Source of the DNA: Sphingobacterium thalpophilum
GTDB taxonomy: Bacteria; Bacteroidota; Bacteroidia; Sphingobacteriales; Sphingobacteriaceae
DNA length: 64,000 bases
Direction: 5' to 3'
NCBI RefSeq assembly: GCF_038396785.1
Contig: NZ_CP151087.1
Coordinates: 1,984,001 to 2,048,000, forward strand
Made by a program: the position numbers and the translations under genes. Under the pieces are notes generated by a model. That model searched no databases. It saw only the letters and a list, made by a program, of their open reading frames with translations, and was not told the DNA's origin. Below, one piece after another: positions 36,489 to 47,231 of this stretch (position 1 is its first letter; every line of letters begins with the position of its first letter).

Positions 36489-38816
36489 TTATCTCAGCTG
36501 AAATACCTGTTTTTTGCTTTGCCCAGGCAGCACGAAAGCTTCGGTTACCGTCTGGATATGGACTGCAGTATCACTGACATTTTCGATCGTATAGCCATCG
36601 GCATCTACTGCAATCAGTAAAGTCGCTCCACGAAATAACACCCGGAATTTATAGCCTTCCCATTCTTTGGGCAACATCGGATCTAAATACAATTGTCCTT
36701 CCTTAATCCGCATTCCTGCAAAGCCCTCTACGATTGTCATCCAGGTACCCGCCATCGATGTAATATGTAAACCGTCTTCGGTATCGTTATTGTAATCATC
36801 CAGATCCAAACGCGAGGTGCGCAGATAGAATTCATACGCTTTTTCCGGCTTGTTCAATTTAGCCGCCAATATCGCATGTACGCAGGGAGAGAGTGAACTT
36901 TCATGCACCGTAAAAGGCTCATAGAATTCATAATGTCGAGCTAGGGTGTCCAGGTCAAATTGATCCTCAAGGAAGTAAAAACCTTGCAATACATCGGCCT
37001 GTTTGATATAACAGGAACGCAGAATCCTATCCCAACTCCAATGCTGGTTAATAGGGCGTTGAGAGGGATCAAGTTCTGCCACTGGAATCAGCTCTTTATC
37101 CAAAAAGCCATCTTGCTGCAAATACACATTGCGTTGCGCATCAAACGGATAATACATGTTATCGACAATGTGCTGCCATTTTTGTTGTTCTTCCGATGCT
37201 ACGGCCAGCTTCCTTTTCAATACGTCAGCATTCCCGTCGCTCAGCTGCACCAACTTTTTTAAACAGTCCAGTGTATATTGAAGGCACCACGAAGCAATAC
37301 GATTGGTATACCAGTTATTGTTTACGTTGTTTTCATACTCGTTTGGTCCCGTCACGCCCAACATAACATATTGCTGGCGATCGCCACTCCAATTGACACG
37401 CTGTGCCCAGAAACGGCTTATCGCAACCAAAACTTCCAATCCATGTGACCAGATATAATCCTGATCTCCGGTGTAACGGACATAGTTATAGATCGCAAAT
37501 GCAATGGCTCCATTGCGATGAATCTCCTCAAATGTAATCTCCCATTCATTATGGCATTCCTCACCATTGATCGTCACCATGGGATAGAGTGCTGCGCCCC
37601 GATTAAAGCCGAGTTTAGCCGCATTTTCGATTGCCTTTTCCAATTGCTGATGACGATAAATCAACAAATTACGGGCAATCTTTGGTGACTGTGTTGCGAG
37701 GTAAAATGGAATACAATATGCTTCGGTATCCCAATACGTGACACCACCATATTTTTCACCTGTGAAACCTTTCGGACCAATATTGAGGCGCTCATCTTCG
37801 CCGGTATACGTCTGGTTAAGCTGGAAAATATTGTAGCGTATTGCCTGCTGCGCTGCAACATCGCCACTAATTTCAATATCACTTTCTGCCCAGATCGCTT
37901 GCCAGGCTGCTGCCTGTTGAGCCTTTAACTGCTCATAACTCAGCACATCCAATTGGCGTAGATTAGCCGAAGCAGCCTCTTTTAACTGAGCTGGCGGGTG
38001 ATTCTGCGAGGTGACAATAGCAACACGCTTCTCAACACGACAAATTTGCGATTCGGCAAGATCCGTCTGATAGATCTCCGTCATACAACCCGGACTTGCG
38101 ACGGTATCTTGCACTTCCACGACCGCTGTTGGACCTGCTACACTCGTTTTAAGCATGGCATAGACCTCAAAACCCGTTTTCTTGGTGCGCGCTACCACAA
38201 AGGTATTTTCACCATCCCTACCCTGCGCTTTACTTTCCCAAAATTGCTCGTCATAATTACTATCACGGTTAACGACTTCAGCATTTAACGGCGACCTGAT
38301 CTCCAATGCAATTGGACCAGAAAGCGCCTGGATGTTGTACTGCAATGAAGCTGTTTCGGAAGCAAACAGATGATACATCCGGCTTGCTTCCACCTTAAGC
38401 TGTGCTCCATCGGGCATTTCCACGACAAAACTGCGGTATAAAACGCCATGCTGCATATCCAGTCGGCGTTCAAAAGATTTAACCGTAACTTTATTCAGAT
38501 CGAGCACCTGCCCATTGACCAGAATATGCAGGCCTATCCAATCGATGGAATTGATGACCTTGGCGAAATATTCCGGATACCCATTTTTCCACCAACCTAC
38601 ACGTGTTTTGTCCGGATAATAAATACCGGCCAAATACGACCCTTGCAAGGATTTCCCGCTGAATTTTTCTTCAAAATTAGCCCTCTGCCCCATCCGACCA
38701 TTACCAATAGCGAAGATACTTTCCGAAAATTCATTATGTTCGGGGCGAAATGTATCTTCGATAATTTGCCAAGGGTTATGTTTGATATATGTTTTCATCT
38801 TTTTATTGTTTTTCAC
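36489..38816 (-). CDS. GH65 maltose phosphorylase
   Basis: A 775-residue cytoplasmic enzyme (no signal peptide). It has an N-terminal beta-sandwich, a helical linker, an (alpha/alpha)6 catalytic barrel and a small C-terminal beta domain, the normal GH65 size. The signature GVTGPNEYENNVNNNWYTN contains the catalytic acid Glu493. GH65 enzymes cleave maltose with phosphate to glucose plus beta-glucose 1-phosphate. A beta-phosphoglucomutase gene lies next to it, completing the pathway to glucose 6-phosphate, which favours maltose over trehalose or kojibiose as substrate. The second Met (residue 7) could be the true start. Confidence 0.9.
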   Translation of the reverse strand: MKNNKKMKTYIKHNPWQIIEDTFRPEHNEFSESIFAIGNGRMGQRANFEEKFSGKSLQGSYLAGIYYPDKTRVGWWKNGYPEYFAKVINSIDWIGLHILVNGQVLDLNKVTVKSFERRLDMQHGVLYRSFVVEMPDGAQLKVEASRMYHLFASETASLQYNIQALSGPIALEIRSPLNAEVVNRDSNYDEQFWESKAQGRDGENTFVVARTKKTGFEVYAMLKTSVAGPTAVVEVQDTVASPGCMTEIYQTDLAESQICRVEKRVAIVTSQNHPPAQLKEAASANLRQLDVLSYEQLKAQQAAAWQAIWAESDIEISGDVAAQQAIRYNIFQLNQTYTGEDERLNIGPKGFTGEKYGGVTYWDTEAYCIPFYLATQSPKIARNLLIYRHQQLEKAIENAAKLGFNRGAALYPMVTINGEECHNEWEITFEEIHRNGAIAFAIYNYVRYTGDQDYIWSHGLEVLVAISRFWAQRVNWSGDRQQYVMLGVTGPNEYENNVNNNWYTNRIASWCLQYTLDCLKKLVQLSDGNADVLKRKLAVASEEQQKWQHIVDNMYYPFDAQRNVYLQQDGFLDKELIPVAELDPSQRPINQHWSWDRILRSCYIKQADVLQGFYFLEDQFDLDTLARHYEFYEPFTVHESSLSPCVHAILAAKLNKPEKAYEFYLRTSRLDLDDYNNDTEDGLHITSMAGTWMTIVEGFAGMRIKEGQLYLDPMLPKEWEGYKFRVLFRGATLLIAVDADGYTIENVSDTAVHIQTVTEAFVLPGQSKKQVFQLR

Positions 38817-38907
38817 TACATGATGGGAACCGAGGGCAAATAAATGATTGCCCTATTTACCGATACCATCTACATCATGCTTCCCGCTATTGAATTTCTC
38901 CTAAATT

Positions 38908-39555
38908 TTAAAATTTATCGACTAAGATCCCTAAATCCGCGACGACCAAATCCGCTCCCTTGAGATGTTCCTCCAGGCCTACACCTATTACCTGCATACC
39001 GGCTGCCCTTGCTGCATCTATTCCAGCCTGAGCATCTTCCAGCACCAGGCAGTGGGTCGGCTCAATCTCCAGCACCGCAGCCCCCTTAAGGAAAACTTCC
39101 GGATTGGGTTTAGAAAGCTGCACAACATTGCCATCGATCAGCGCGTCGAAATAGGTTATAATTCCAGTTTTTACAAGGATACCCATTGCATTCTTGCTGG
39201 CCGAGCCAAGTCCAATCTTAATTCCCTTTTCCTGTAGCTTTTTTAAAAGTTCCAAACTACCGGAAAGCAGGTCGTCAGGGCTCAGCTGTTCGATCAACTC
39301 CAGGTACCATTGGTTTTTAAGCACCAGTAAATCCGCTTTTTCAGCTTCGGACTTTTCCAGCCCAGCCCATTTTAAAATAAACTCCAGCGATTCAATCCGG
39401 CTGACACCTTTCAGCTGTTCGTTGTCAACAATGGAAAACGAATAGCCCAAGTTTTCGGCCAATCTATGCCAAGCTTGAAAATGATAGATTGCCGTATCCA
39501 CCAACACACCGTCCAAATCAAATATTACGGCTTTTACTGTAGTATAATTAATCAT
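38908..39555 (-). CDS. pgmB: beta-phosphoglucomutase
   Basis: A 215-residue HAD-superfamily enzyme. The nucleophile motif FDLDGVLVDTA (Asp13, Asp15) is followed by the cap-domain contact FQAWHRLAE, then GLGSASKNA (motif II), a Lys near residue 144 (SKPNPEVFLKGA) and EDAQAGIDAA (motif IV). It interconverts beta-glucose 1-phosphate and glucose 6-phosphate. Between GH65 and GH13 in the same operon, it channels the phosphorolysis product into glycolysis. Confidence 0.93.
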   Translation of the reverse strand: MINYTTVKAVIFDLDGVLVDTAIYHFQAWHRLAENLGYSFSIVDNEQLKGVSRIESLEFILKWAGLEKSEAEKADLLVLKNQWYLELIEQLSPDDLLSGSLELLKKLQEKGIKIGLGSASKNAMGILVKTGIITYFDALIDGNVVQLSKPNPEVFLKGAAVLEIEPTHCLVLEDAQAGIDAARAAGMQVIGVGLEEHLKGADLVVADLGILVDKF

Positions 39556-39588
39556 TGAAAAATGAATTCTATAGAATTTTAAATTGTA

Positions 39589-41448
39589 TTAAAACTTAAG
39601 CTCCAGCACTTTAGTCTCATAAGCTTCCAATTTCAAGGTATTGTCAGCTGGAGTGGTTTCCTTTTTTTGGATAATATCTACATAGGATTTCACCTTGCTG
39701 TTTCTCTCCTTAAAACGATCCAGTTTGATCTCTTTCGCCGAATCGTTGCAATTCATTACGACCATAACCGTCTCTTGTTCATTGTAGCGGAAATACACAT
39801 ACACGCCATCTTCGGGCACATATTGCATCGTTTTACCAGTTTGTAATACAGCATGTTGTTTACGATAATTGGCTAGCGTTTGAACAAAAGTCCACATATC
39901 CTGCTCTGCCTTAGTCCTTCCGTCTGCGGTAAACTTATTCAGTTTGTCACCCGCGAAACCACCTTGAAAGTCTTCCCGTAGCAAGCCATCTGGATTGGAG
40001 AAATTCTTCATCAGAATTTCCGCTCCATAGTATAATTGTGGGATGCCCCTTGTTGTCATAAGCCAAGCCATTGCCGATTTATATTTCTGCACATTTTCAC
40101 CGACAACGGAGAAAAAACGATCTTTATCATGGTTATCCAAAAAAAGCACATTTTGCTCGGGATGTGGGTACAGAAAGTCTGAGGCTAGGGTTGAATACAA
40201 TTTGTTCGCTCCGGCGGTCCACTCAGTCTTTTGGTTGAGTGCATCACCTATAGCATAATTAAGCTGAAAATCCGTAACGCCCATCAGCTTGGAATCCACC
40301 TCCTGACCAACTCGTTTTCCGCCCAGAAAATAGGCCTGGTTCCCTACACCATGTACCCATGTTTCACCAAAAAAGGTGAATTTTGGATACTCCTGCAGAA
40401 TGCGATCTGTCCATTTGGCCATAAAATCCAGATCATTGTACGGATAGGTATCAATTCGGAATCCATCTATTGCTGCGGTCTCGATCCACCAGATATGGCT
40501 TTGGGTCAAATAATTTTGAACGTATGGGTTTTGTTCGTTCATATCGGGCATTGTGGGAACAAACCAGCCTTTGACCATTTTCTTTTTGTCGTCTGCAGAG
40601 GCATAAGGATCAAAAACTGTCTGGTCTTTGTAAGATGTCTGTGTATAGGTAGGCCATTCATTGAGCCAGTCGGCCATCGGCTTGTCTTTCACCGTCCAAT
40701 GATAACTTCCGATATGATTGGGCACCACATCAAAAATCAATTTCATCTGACGTTTATGCAGCTGTTCACCCAATTGGACATAGGTATCGTTGCTACCAAA
40801 ACGGGGATCAATATGATAGGTTTCGGTGTTGGCATAACCATGATATGAAGCCTGCGGCATGTCATTGGTCAACACAGGAGTCAACCACAAGGATGTCACC
40901 CCAAGATCTTGTAGGTAATCCAGCTTTCCGATAATACCTTCCAGATCACCGCCATGACGCAGATACATCGAGTCTCGGTTTAAACTCATATCCAACATAC
41001 CTTTCACCTGATCATTTTCTCTATTTCCATTGGCAAAACGGTCCGGCATGATGAGGTAGATTAAATCGGCACTATTAACCCCTTGAGCTTTTACTTTTTG
41101 GTCTCTTTGTTTTAACTCATAGCGATAGCTCAGTTTTTTCTTTCCCTGACGAAAGGTAAAAGTCGACCAACCAGGTTGAGCCGCAGCAGCAACCTTGACA
41201 TCCAAAAATAGATAGTTAGGATTTTCTACGCGATTGACTTTGACAAGTTCTACCCCTTTATCCTCCACCTGTACCTCGCTTTTCCCTATCTGAGGTCCAT
41301 AGACAACAAGCTGCAAGGTCGGATTTTCCATTCCTACCCACCAGTTTAAAGGTTCTACGCGTTGGATGGATTGCCCCATTAGGGGGCTCCATCCAAGCAC
41401 CGTTAGTGCCACGAATAGGGTGGTAATCTTTTTATTTCGTTTAAACAT
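39589..41448 (-). CDS. secreted GH13 alpha-amylase (SusA/neopullulanase-like)
   Basis: A 619-residue GH13 with a signal peptide (residues 1-26). The N-terminal beta domain has the NWWVGM motif typical of neopullulanase/cyclomaltodextrinase-type enzymes. Catalytic barrel residues are visible: DVVPNH region I, nucleophile Asp333 (GFRIDTYP), acid/base Glu362 (FFGETW) and Asp438 (FLDNHD). It has no lipobox, so it probably acts in the periplasm trimming imported maltodextrins. It is downstream of SusC/D/E and upstream of pgmB. Confidence 0.92.
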   Translation of the reverse strand: MFKRNKKITTLFVALTVLGWSPLMGQSIQRVEPLNWWVGMENPTLQLVVYGPQIGKSEVQVEDKGVELVKVNRVENPNYLFLDVKVAAAAQPGWSTFTFRQGKKKLSYRYELKQRDQKVKAQGVNSADLIYLIMPDRFANGNRENDQVKGMLDMSLNRDSMYLRHGGDLEGIIGKLDYLQDLGVTSLWLTPVLTNDMPQASYHGYANTETYHIDPRFGSNDTYVQLGEQLHKRQMKLIFDVVPNHIGSYHWTVKDKPMADWLNEWPTYTQTSYKDQTVFDPYASADDKKKMVKGWFVPTMPDMNEQNPYVQNYLTQSHIWWIETAAIDGFRIDTYPYNDLDFMAKWTDRILQEYPKFTFFGETWVHGVGNQAYFLGGKRVGQEVDSKLMGVTDFQLNYAIGDALNQKTEWTAGANKLYSTLASDFLYPHPEQNVLFLDNHDKDRFFSVVGENVQKYKSAMAWLMTTRGIPQLYYGAEILMKNFSNPDGLLREDFQGGFAGDKLNKFTADGRTKAEQDMWTFVQTLANYRKQHAVLQTGKTMQYVPEDGVYVYFRYNEQETVMVVMNCNDSAKEIKLDRFKERNSKVKSYVDIIQKKETTPADNTLKLEAYETKVLELKF

Positions 41449-41454
41449 CGTTTT

Positions 41455-42474
41455 TTATTTCTTCGTCAACGTATATGTATTTGCATTGAAATCCACGACG
41501 ATATCATACGTACCGGCATTGGCAACTGCGATATTGGCCCCGCCGGCAATCAGACTGCCGTTAGCTCCGCCGAAATTCGTTCCCCAATCGTGGTTTTTAC
41601 GGAATTTGATTTCGCCTGCAGTCAAGCTCACTGTGAGCTTCCATACCTGATTGGCATTGTCGAATTTCATATCCGTATCGGCATCCCAGCCCTTAGGCGT
41701 GGCGCTACCAATAATGCCCCAGCTATGGTCTTTATAAGAAATCGTGTTAGCTGTTGTGTTTACTTCCAATTCGAGATTACCGGCACGTGGAGCCTTGATG
41801 TCTTGACCACCATTGTAAACGATCTTACCTGGCTCTGTTTCTCCATATGAATTGCTCCAATTTCGCTCAGGAGTCAGTTTAAAGGTCAATTTTTCTTCTG
41901 GAAAATTGATGATACCGGTATAGATCCCATTACTCGTCGGCGAAATCAACGATTCAGCATTGGCTTCAACCCAGTCCTCATAAGCCCCTATGGCATATAA
42001 ATAACTTGTTGAAGCGAAGGGGATCGCCTTCAGACCAGCTAAAGCAGAATACACCACCGTAATTTTAGCGTTGATACTTGACTTTATGCGCACGTCAAAT
42101 TCAGAAGTGGTCCCTGTTGACACACCCAAAGCAAGTAAATAGCTATTCAGCTCATAACCCGTAAAACCTACGGTGCTCCGACCACTAGGAATAACCACTT
42201 CCTTTACAGTTTTAAAATTGTCACCTTTAAGGCCAAACTGGAGTACATTGGTCACTGCAGCCTGAAAACCAAAGTCAGGCTGAATCATATTGAGGTGCAG
42301 TACCGTATCCTCTGCGTTATCTTTTGACAAGGTTACATTCGTTTTATCGAGGCTTAAAGTCGCCGGCTTTATGTCCTCCCCGCTAGCCAATATAGCGCGC
42401 GTCTCGTCTTTTTTACAACTTTGGAACGCCACGATAAATAGCAGCATGATTCCGATATAGTGTCTAATTTTCAT
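41455..42474 (-). CDS. SusE/SusF-like starch-binding lipoprotein
   Basis: I place the start at 42474, where a lipoprotein signal begins (MKIRHYIGIMLLFIVAFQSC, lipidated Cys20). The frame is open upstream but unlike a signal. The N-terminal part has an Ig-like SusE domain, and the C-terminal half (about 210-339) has the repeated strand pattern of SusE/F carbohydrate-binding modules (IGSATPKGWDADTDMKFD, then FRKNHDWGTNFGG). It would hold starch at the cell surface for the SusC/D complex. Located directly after susD. Confidence 0.88.
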   Translation of the reverse strand: MKIRHYIGIMLLFIVAFQSCKKDETRAILASGEDIKPATLSLDKTNVTLSKDNAEDTVLHLNMIQPDFGFQAAVTNVLQFGLKGDNFKTVKEVVIPSGRSTVGFTGYELNSYLLALGVSTGTTSEFDVRIKSSINAKITVVYSALAGLKAIPFASTSYLYAIGAYEDWVEANAESLISPTSNGIYTGIINFPEEKLTFKLTPERNWSNSYGETEPGKIVYNGGQDIKAPRAGNLELEVNTTANTISYKDHSWGIIGSATPKGWDADTDMKFDNANQVWKLTVSLTAGEIKFRKNHDWGTNFGGANGSLIAGGANIAVANAGTYDIVVDFNANTYTLTKK

Positions 42475-42639
42475 CTGTTTAATTTTTGTTTTCAATAGCT
42501 GATGAAAGCCCGGGTAACTGACCATTCGCCAATGCGTCGAACAATAGATATTGCCCGGTTTCATCTGTCAACAATTGTCTTATTACAGGTAAGGCTACAT
42601 TGACCGGAAGAGACTCGCCGTCTTCCTGTCCGATGCTGA

Positions 42640-44235
42640 TTAATTATAGCCTGGATTCTGTACAAGATTGGAGTTCGCAATAATATCCGAAGCAGGAAGT
42701 GGGAACAGCGTCCTATACCCGGCAACTGCCTGACCTGCAAGCACACCACCTTTAAAAGGCCAGAGGTAATTATCACCCGTAAATTTGCCATAGCGGATTA
42801 AATCCGAACGTCTAAATCCTTCCCAGTATAATTCTTTCACACGCTCATTGAGAATATCATCCAAAGAAAGATTCATTAAGTTCCCACTGTTGTTTCCATA
42901 GGCACGTACACGCAGTTTATTGACATAGTCCAGCGCCTTGGCCAAGCTTCCGCCAGAGCCGCCACGCAATGTCGCCTCAGCATAGATCAAGTTCATCTCT
43001 GCCAGACGGATCAACGGGAAATCCACCGAAGCAACGAAACCTTCAGCTGCCGGAGGAGCAGTTTTTCCGTCCTTGTTCACATTGCGGAATTTGGTAACCG
43101 CCAGTCCTTGCTTATAGACGGCGATATCTTCAATTTTAACGCTCGTATTTAAGTGAAACATTGCCCTCTTGTCCGTTGCTCCGCTGTAGTCTCCGAAAAT
43201 CGTTGCGATATTGTCGCGTGTCCGATTTCCGGCCCAACCGCCGCCCGGTACACCAAATGAAGTGGGATCCATCGTTGCATCAATAGCTGCATTGATCAGA
43301 TAAGTTGTACCACCCTTGCTCTGTGTTTTGGTTCCATCATAAGGTAGATAGAAAATAAATTCGGGGTTGTTCACATCATTATCCGCGTAAAAGAGCTCCC
43401 GATAATTTGTCCCCAAACTATAGCTCGAGTTCAGTACTTTTTCTGCGTATGTAATCGCTTCGGTATATTTCTTATTACCGGCACCCAGGTAAACTTCAGC
43501 GTTGAGGTATAAACGAGCCAACAGCCCCCATGCCGCAACTTGATCGACACGACCATATACATTCTGTTTGGCACCTTTTAGCTGGCCTGCAACTTCCAAC
43601 AGCTCTTTCTCTACATACGCAAAAAGTTCAGGTCGTTTGATCTGAGGCGGCGATACTTTTCCGACAGGAGTTTCTTCGGTTACAAATGGTGGATTTCCAA
43701 ACAAATCAAGCAGCACCCAATAATTATAAGCACGTAAGAATCTTGCTTCGGCACGATAATAAGCGATTTCTTTTTTATCGGCATCTGAAATACCGCGTTC
43801 GGCCAATTTAGCATCTGTACTTTCTCTTAAAAATTCATTGACAAGTGTGGCACTATAGACACAGCGGGTATAAAGACCACGGAGCATGGGATTGCTATCG
43901 TCAAAATCGAGGTAATCCAGTCCGCTAATCCCCGAATCATTGAGCCAGGCACAGGCGGCCTCATCGGTTGTAAGTTCCTGTGCGTTCCAAAAGAGGCGTA
44001 AAAAATCCGATGTACCGGCATCCAATCCTCCCAGATCAGAGTTATTCGGCCCCGATGTACTGGTTAAGGTCAATGATCCATATAATCTTGCGAAAGAGGA
44101 GGTATAGCCTTTAAAATCACTGTAGGCTACATCTGCAGTTACGTCGTTGGTCGGTTTTAGATCCAAATCCTTATGGCAGCTGCTCAGTGCTATAGCCAGC
44201 AAGCATACACCTATATATTTATTTAATTTTTTCAT
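42640..44235 (-). CDS. susD: SusD-family starch-binding lipoprotein
   Basis: A 531-residue lipoprotein with lipobox LSSC (Cys near residue 20). It has the helical TPR region, the late YWEGFRRSDLIRYGKF motif (about residue 470) and the terminal NLVQNPGYN typical of the family. It lies 11 nt after susC, so the two are translationally linked. By context with two GH13 enzymes and a maltose phosphorylase its ligand is starch or maltodextrin. Confidence 0.93.
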   Translation of the reverse strand: MKKLNKYIGVCLLAIALSSCHKDLDLKPTNDVTADVAYSDFKGYTSSFARLYGSLTLTSTSGPNNSDLGGLDAGTSDFLRLFWNAQELTTDEAACAWLNDSGISGLDYLDFDDSNPMLRGLYTRCVYSATLVNEFLRESTDAKLAERGISDADKKEIAYYRAEARFLRAYNYWVLLDLFGNPPFVTEETPVGKVSPPQIKRPELFAYVEKELLEVAGQLKGAKQNVYGRVDQVAAWGLLARLYLNAEVYLGAGNKKYTEAITYAEKVLNSSYSLGTNYRELFYADNDVNNPEFIFYLPYDGTKTQSKGGTTYLINAAIDATMDPTSFGVPGGGWAGNRTRDNIATIFGDYSGATDKRAMFHLNTSVKIEDIAVYKQGLAVTKFRNVNKDGKTAPPAAEGFVASVDFPLIRLAEMNLIYAEATLRGGSGGSLAKALDYVNKLRVRAYGNNSGNLMNLSLDDILNERVKELYWEGFRRSDLIRYGKFTGDNYLWPFKGGVLAGQAVAGYRTLFPLPASDIIANSNLVQNPGYN

Positions 44236-44246
44236 TGTTATATCGT

Positions 44247-47216
44247 TTAAAAACTCACATTTACACCCAATACATAAGTCCTTGGCCTCGGATAAAAGCG
44301 ATCGTCTATACCGTTAGATATCTCTGGGTCAACACCTTTATAATTGGTGATCGTAAATACATTTTGTACAGTTGCAGAAATCGACATTGAAGCGTTACTA
44401 TTCCGGATAAATTTTCCAAGGTTATAACTTAGGTTAACATTATCCATTTTCAAAAACGAAGCGTTCTTAATGTAGTAATCACTTCGGAGCTGTTTGAGCA
44501 GAAAATTGGTATTTAAAAAATCTACCGGCGCATTATTAATCACCAGAACGGCCTGATCGTTGATATTAGCTCCACTTCCCAAATTAGAGGAAACATTGTC
44601 GTAGACATAATTATCCAAATTTGCGCGCAATACCGTTGTTGCCGACCATTTTTTATAGCTGTATGCCGCCGTAAAACCCAAAAGATATTTCGGTAACGGT
44701 GATTTATACAGATAGCGATCGTTATCGCTGATAACGCCATCTCCATTACGGTCAACATAGACACCTTCGACAGGATGCCCCTGTTCATCATATACCTGTT
44801 GGAAAACATTGAAACTGTTTGGCATGAAATTAACCTTATGCGCCTGGATATTTCCGCCTGTTCCACCACGGATACCACCGGTCTCTACAATAAAGTTCGG
44901 ATCATCACTCTGTGTCAGATTGGTTACTTTACTCTTATTATAAGTTAGGTTAAAACCGATGTCCAAGGTCGAATTATCCGTTCTTAGCGGGACGAAGTGT
45001 ACATTAAACTCCAGCCCCTCGTTTTCCATGTTACCCACGTTGGTCAATAGGAAATTGCTAAAGTTAGAGCCTACAGGAACGGGAATCGTGCTGAGCAGGT
45101 CTTTGGTCTTTTTCGAGTAATAATCCACGCTACCATAGACCCGATTGTTGCTAAAGCCAAAATCAACTCCGGCATTATAGGTTGTTGTATTTTCCCAACG
45201 AATGTCTTTATCGTAGGCCACAGGTGAATTTAAATAGTAGTATTCATCACCAAAGCGATACATCGACTCGTTGCCGCTGATGGTATAATTAGGCAAATAA
45301 GAGTAGTTGGCGATGCCATCTTGCTGCCCGGTTTTTCCATAACTTAAACGGAGCTTCAGTTCGGACACTGCAGCTATATCTTTTAAAAAGCCTTCATTTT
45401 TGGCGCGCCAGGTGAATCCTACAGAAGGAAAATATCCCCAACGGTTATCAGGACTAAAACGGGAAGAACCATCCGACCGCAAGGTTCCCGACAGAACATA
45501 CCGGTTGTCATAGGTATAAATCAGACGCCCATAATAAGAGATCAACAGATTTTCGGGTTTATCAAAAGGTCGCGTTGGCTCATTTAGGATCTTATCACCT
45601 TCCGCATTTGTACGGTTAAAATTATAAACCTTACTGCTATTTTTATAGTAGCCATAGCCCAACGTCGCGTCTATCGTACTTTTGATTGTAGGTAATTCCT
45701 TATCATACTTTAAATAAAACTCCAGCGTTTTATTGTTGATATCGGTTTTATATTGGGTTCTTTCACCCCCTTCATTAAAATTACGTGCAGCTATCGCTGG
45801 TGTAAATGTGTTCCCTTTCGAACGCGCCAGATCGTATCCAACGTTTAAGTTGGCATGCAGCTCCGGCAGGAAATGAAAACTATAATCCACCTTTGCATTT
45901 CCAATACTTCTAAACACATCGCCATTATCTTTGCGTAAATCCAACAAGGCTAAAGGATTTCGTGGTGCATTGGGATTAGGTTTCCCCCCTTGAATCCACT
46001 CATAATACCCGCCAAAACTATTTTTATCATCCACATAGACAGGTTGGGTCGGGTCGAACTGAATGGCTGCTCCGATTGCGTCTTGTGTCGCAAATTTCGA
46101 TTTTGACCAGGTACCACGGACATTTACATCCAATGAAAGATGATTGTCCAGAAATTTAGGCGTTAATGCCAATGCAGCAGTAGTTCGTTTTAAGTTATCA
46201 TTTTTCAATACCCCATCCTGGTTCATATAGCCCGCAGATATACGGTAAGGCATATTGCCCGCTTTGGAAGCAATATTAACGTTATTATCCGTTGTAAATG
46301 CATTGCCATAAATCACATCCTGCCAGTCGCTATTTGCTGTTCCCAACAACTTTTTCATGGCATCACTACCATTTGTATTGACATAATCGCGGATTTGATC
46401 GGCGTTGAGCAACTTTACTTTATTGGCTACGGTAGCCAATGAATTCTGTGTAGAGAAGTTGATTTGTGTTCCTGAGCGACTGCCTTTTTTTGTCGTGATC
46501 AAAATAACCCCATTCGACGCCCGCGAACCATAAATGGCTGTTGCATTGGCATCTTTCAAAATTGTAAATGTCTCGATATCATTTGGGTTAATCAAACTTA
46601 ATGGGTTAGCTACCCCGGATACAGAACCACCTGCCAATGGAATTCCATCTACGACAATTAACGGATCGTTACTGGCATTCAATGAAGCTCCGGTACGGAT
46701 ACGGATGGTGCTTCCTGCGCCCGGCTGCCCCCCACTTGTTGTAATCTGTACGCCCGGAACTTTCCCCATAATGAGTTGCTCTGGCGAAGAGATCTGTCCT
46801 TTTTGAAAATCTTTTGCAGATACTGTGCTGATTGAACCCGTCAGGTCACTTTTCTTTTGTGTACCATAACCAATCACAACAACCTCTTCCAGTGTACTGC
46901 TATTGGATTTAAGGTAAAGGTTTAACGGATTCTGTCCATCGTTGACCTGGATCAAGGTATCCAGGGGCGCGTATCCGACCATACTTACTTTCAGACGTAA
47001 TTTCCCTGTTTGTAGTCTATCCAAGCTAAAATCCCCATTCGCATTGGTAGACAGTGATTTTTGAATATCCTCGAAGCGCAGTGTAGCACCGACCAAGGAA
47101 CTCCCCTTCTGGTCCATTACTCGCCCTTTTAGCGTTGCCTGTTGCGCGAATGCCGAAGCACTTACACCGAGTAGCATGCTCAGAGCCCAAAATGGACGTG
47201 ATAGCTGTTTGTTCAT
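44247..47216 (-). CDS. susC: SusC-family TonB-dependent maltodextrin transporter
   Basis: A 989-residue outer-membrane protein with a signal peptide (to about residue 24), an N-terminal regulatory beta domain (LKGRVMDQKGSSLVGATL), a TonB-box-like EEVVVIGYGT near residue 113, a plug domain and a barrel that ends YVLGVNVSF. It pairs with the downstream SusD. Its position 15 nt after the lipoprotein GH13 puts it second in the operon. Starch specificity is inferred from neighbours. Confidence 0.94.
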   Translation of the reverse strand: MNKQLSRPFWALSMLLGVSASAFAQQATLKGRVMDQKGSSLVGATLRFEDIQKSLSTNANGDFSLDRLQTGKLRLKVSMVGYAPLDTLIQVNDGQNPLNLYLKSNSSTLEEVVVIGYGTQKKSDLTGSISTVSAKDFQKGQISSPEQLIMGKVPGVQITTSGGQPGAGSTIRIRTGASLNASNDPLIVVDGIPLAGGSVSGVANPLSLINPNDIETFTILKDANATAIYGSRASNGVILITTKKGSRSGTQINFSTQNSLATVANKVKLLNADQIRDYVNTNGSDAMKKLLGTANSDWQDVIYGNAFTTDNNVNIASKAGNMPYRISAGYMNQDGVLKNDNLKRTTAALALTPKFLDNHLSLDVNVRGTWSKSKFATQDAIGAAIQFDPTQPVYVDDKNSFGGYYEWIQGGKPNPNAPRNPLALLDLRKDNGDVFRSIGNAKVDYSFHFLPELHANLNVGYDLARSKGNTFTPAIAARNFNEGGERTQYKTDINNKTLEFYLKYDKELPTIKSTIDATLGYGYYKNSSKVYNFNRTNAEGDKILNEPTRPFDKPENLLISYYGRLIYTYDNRYVLSGTLRSDGSSRFSPDNRWGYFPSVGFTWRAKNEGFLKDIAAVSELKLRLSYGKTGQQDGIANYSYLPNYTISGNESMYRFGDEYYYLNSPVAYDKDIRWENTTTYNAGVDFGFSNNRVYGSVDYYSKKTKDLLSTIPVPVGSNFSNFLLTNVGNMENEGLEFNVHFVPLRTDNSTLDIGFNLTYNKSKVTNLTQSDDPNFIVETGGIRGGTGGNIQAHKVNFMPNSFNVFQQVYDEQGHPVEGVYVDRNGDGVISDNDRYLYKSPLPKYLLGFTAAYSYKKWSATTVLRANLDNYVYDNVSSNLGSGANINDQAVLVINNAPVDFLNTNFLLKQLRSDYYIKNASFLKMDNVNLSYNLGKFIRNSNASMSISATVQNVFTITNYKGVDPEISNGIDDRFYPRPRTYVLGVNVSF

Positions 47217-47231
47217 AAAATAACTGTTTAT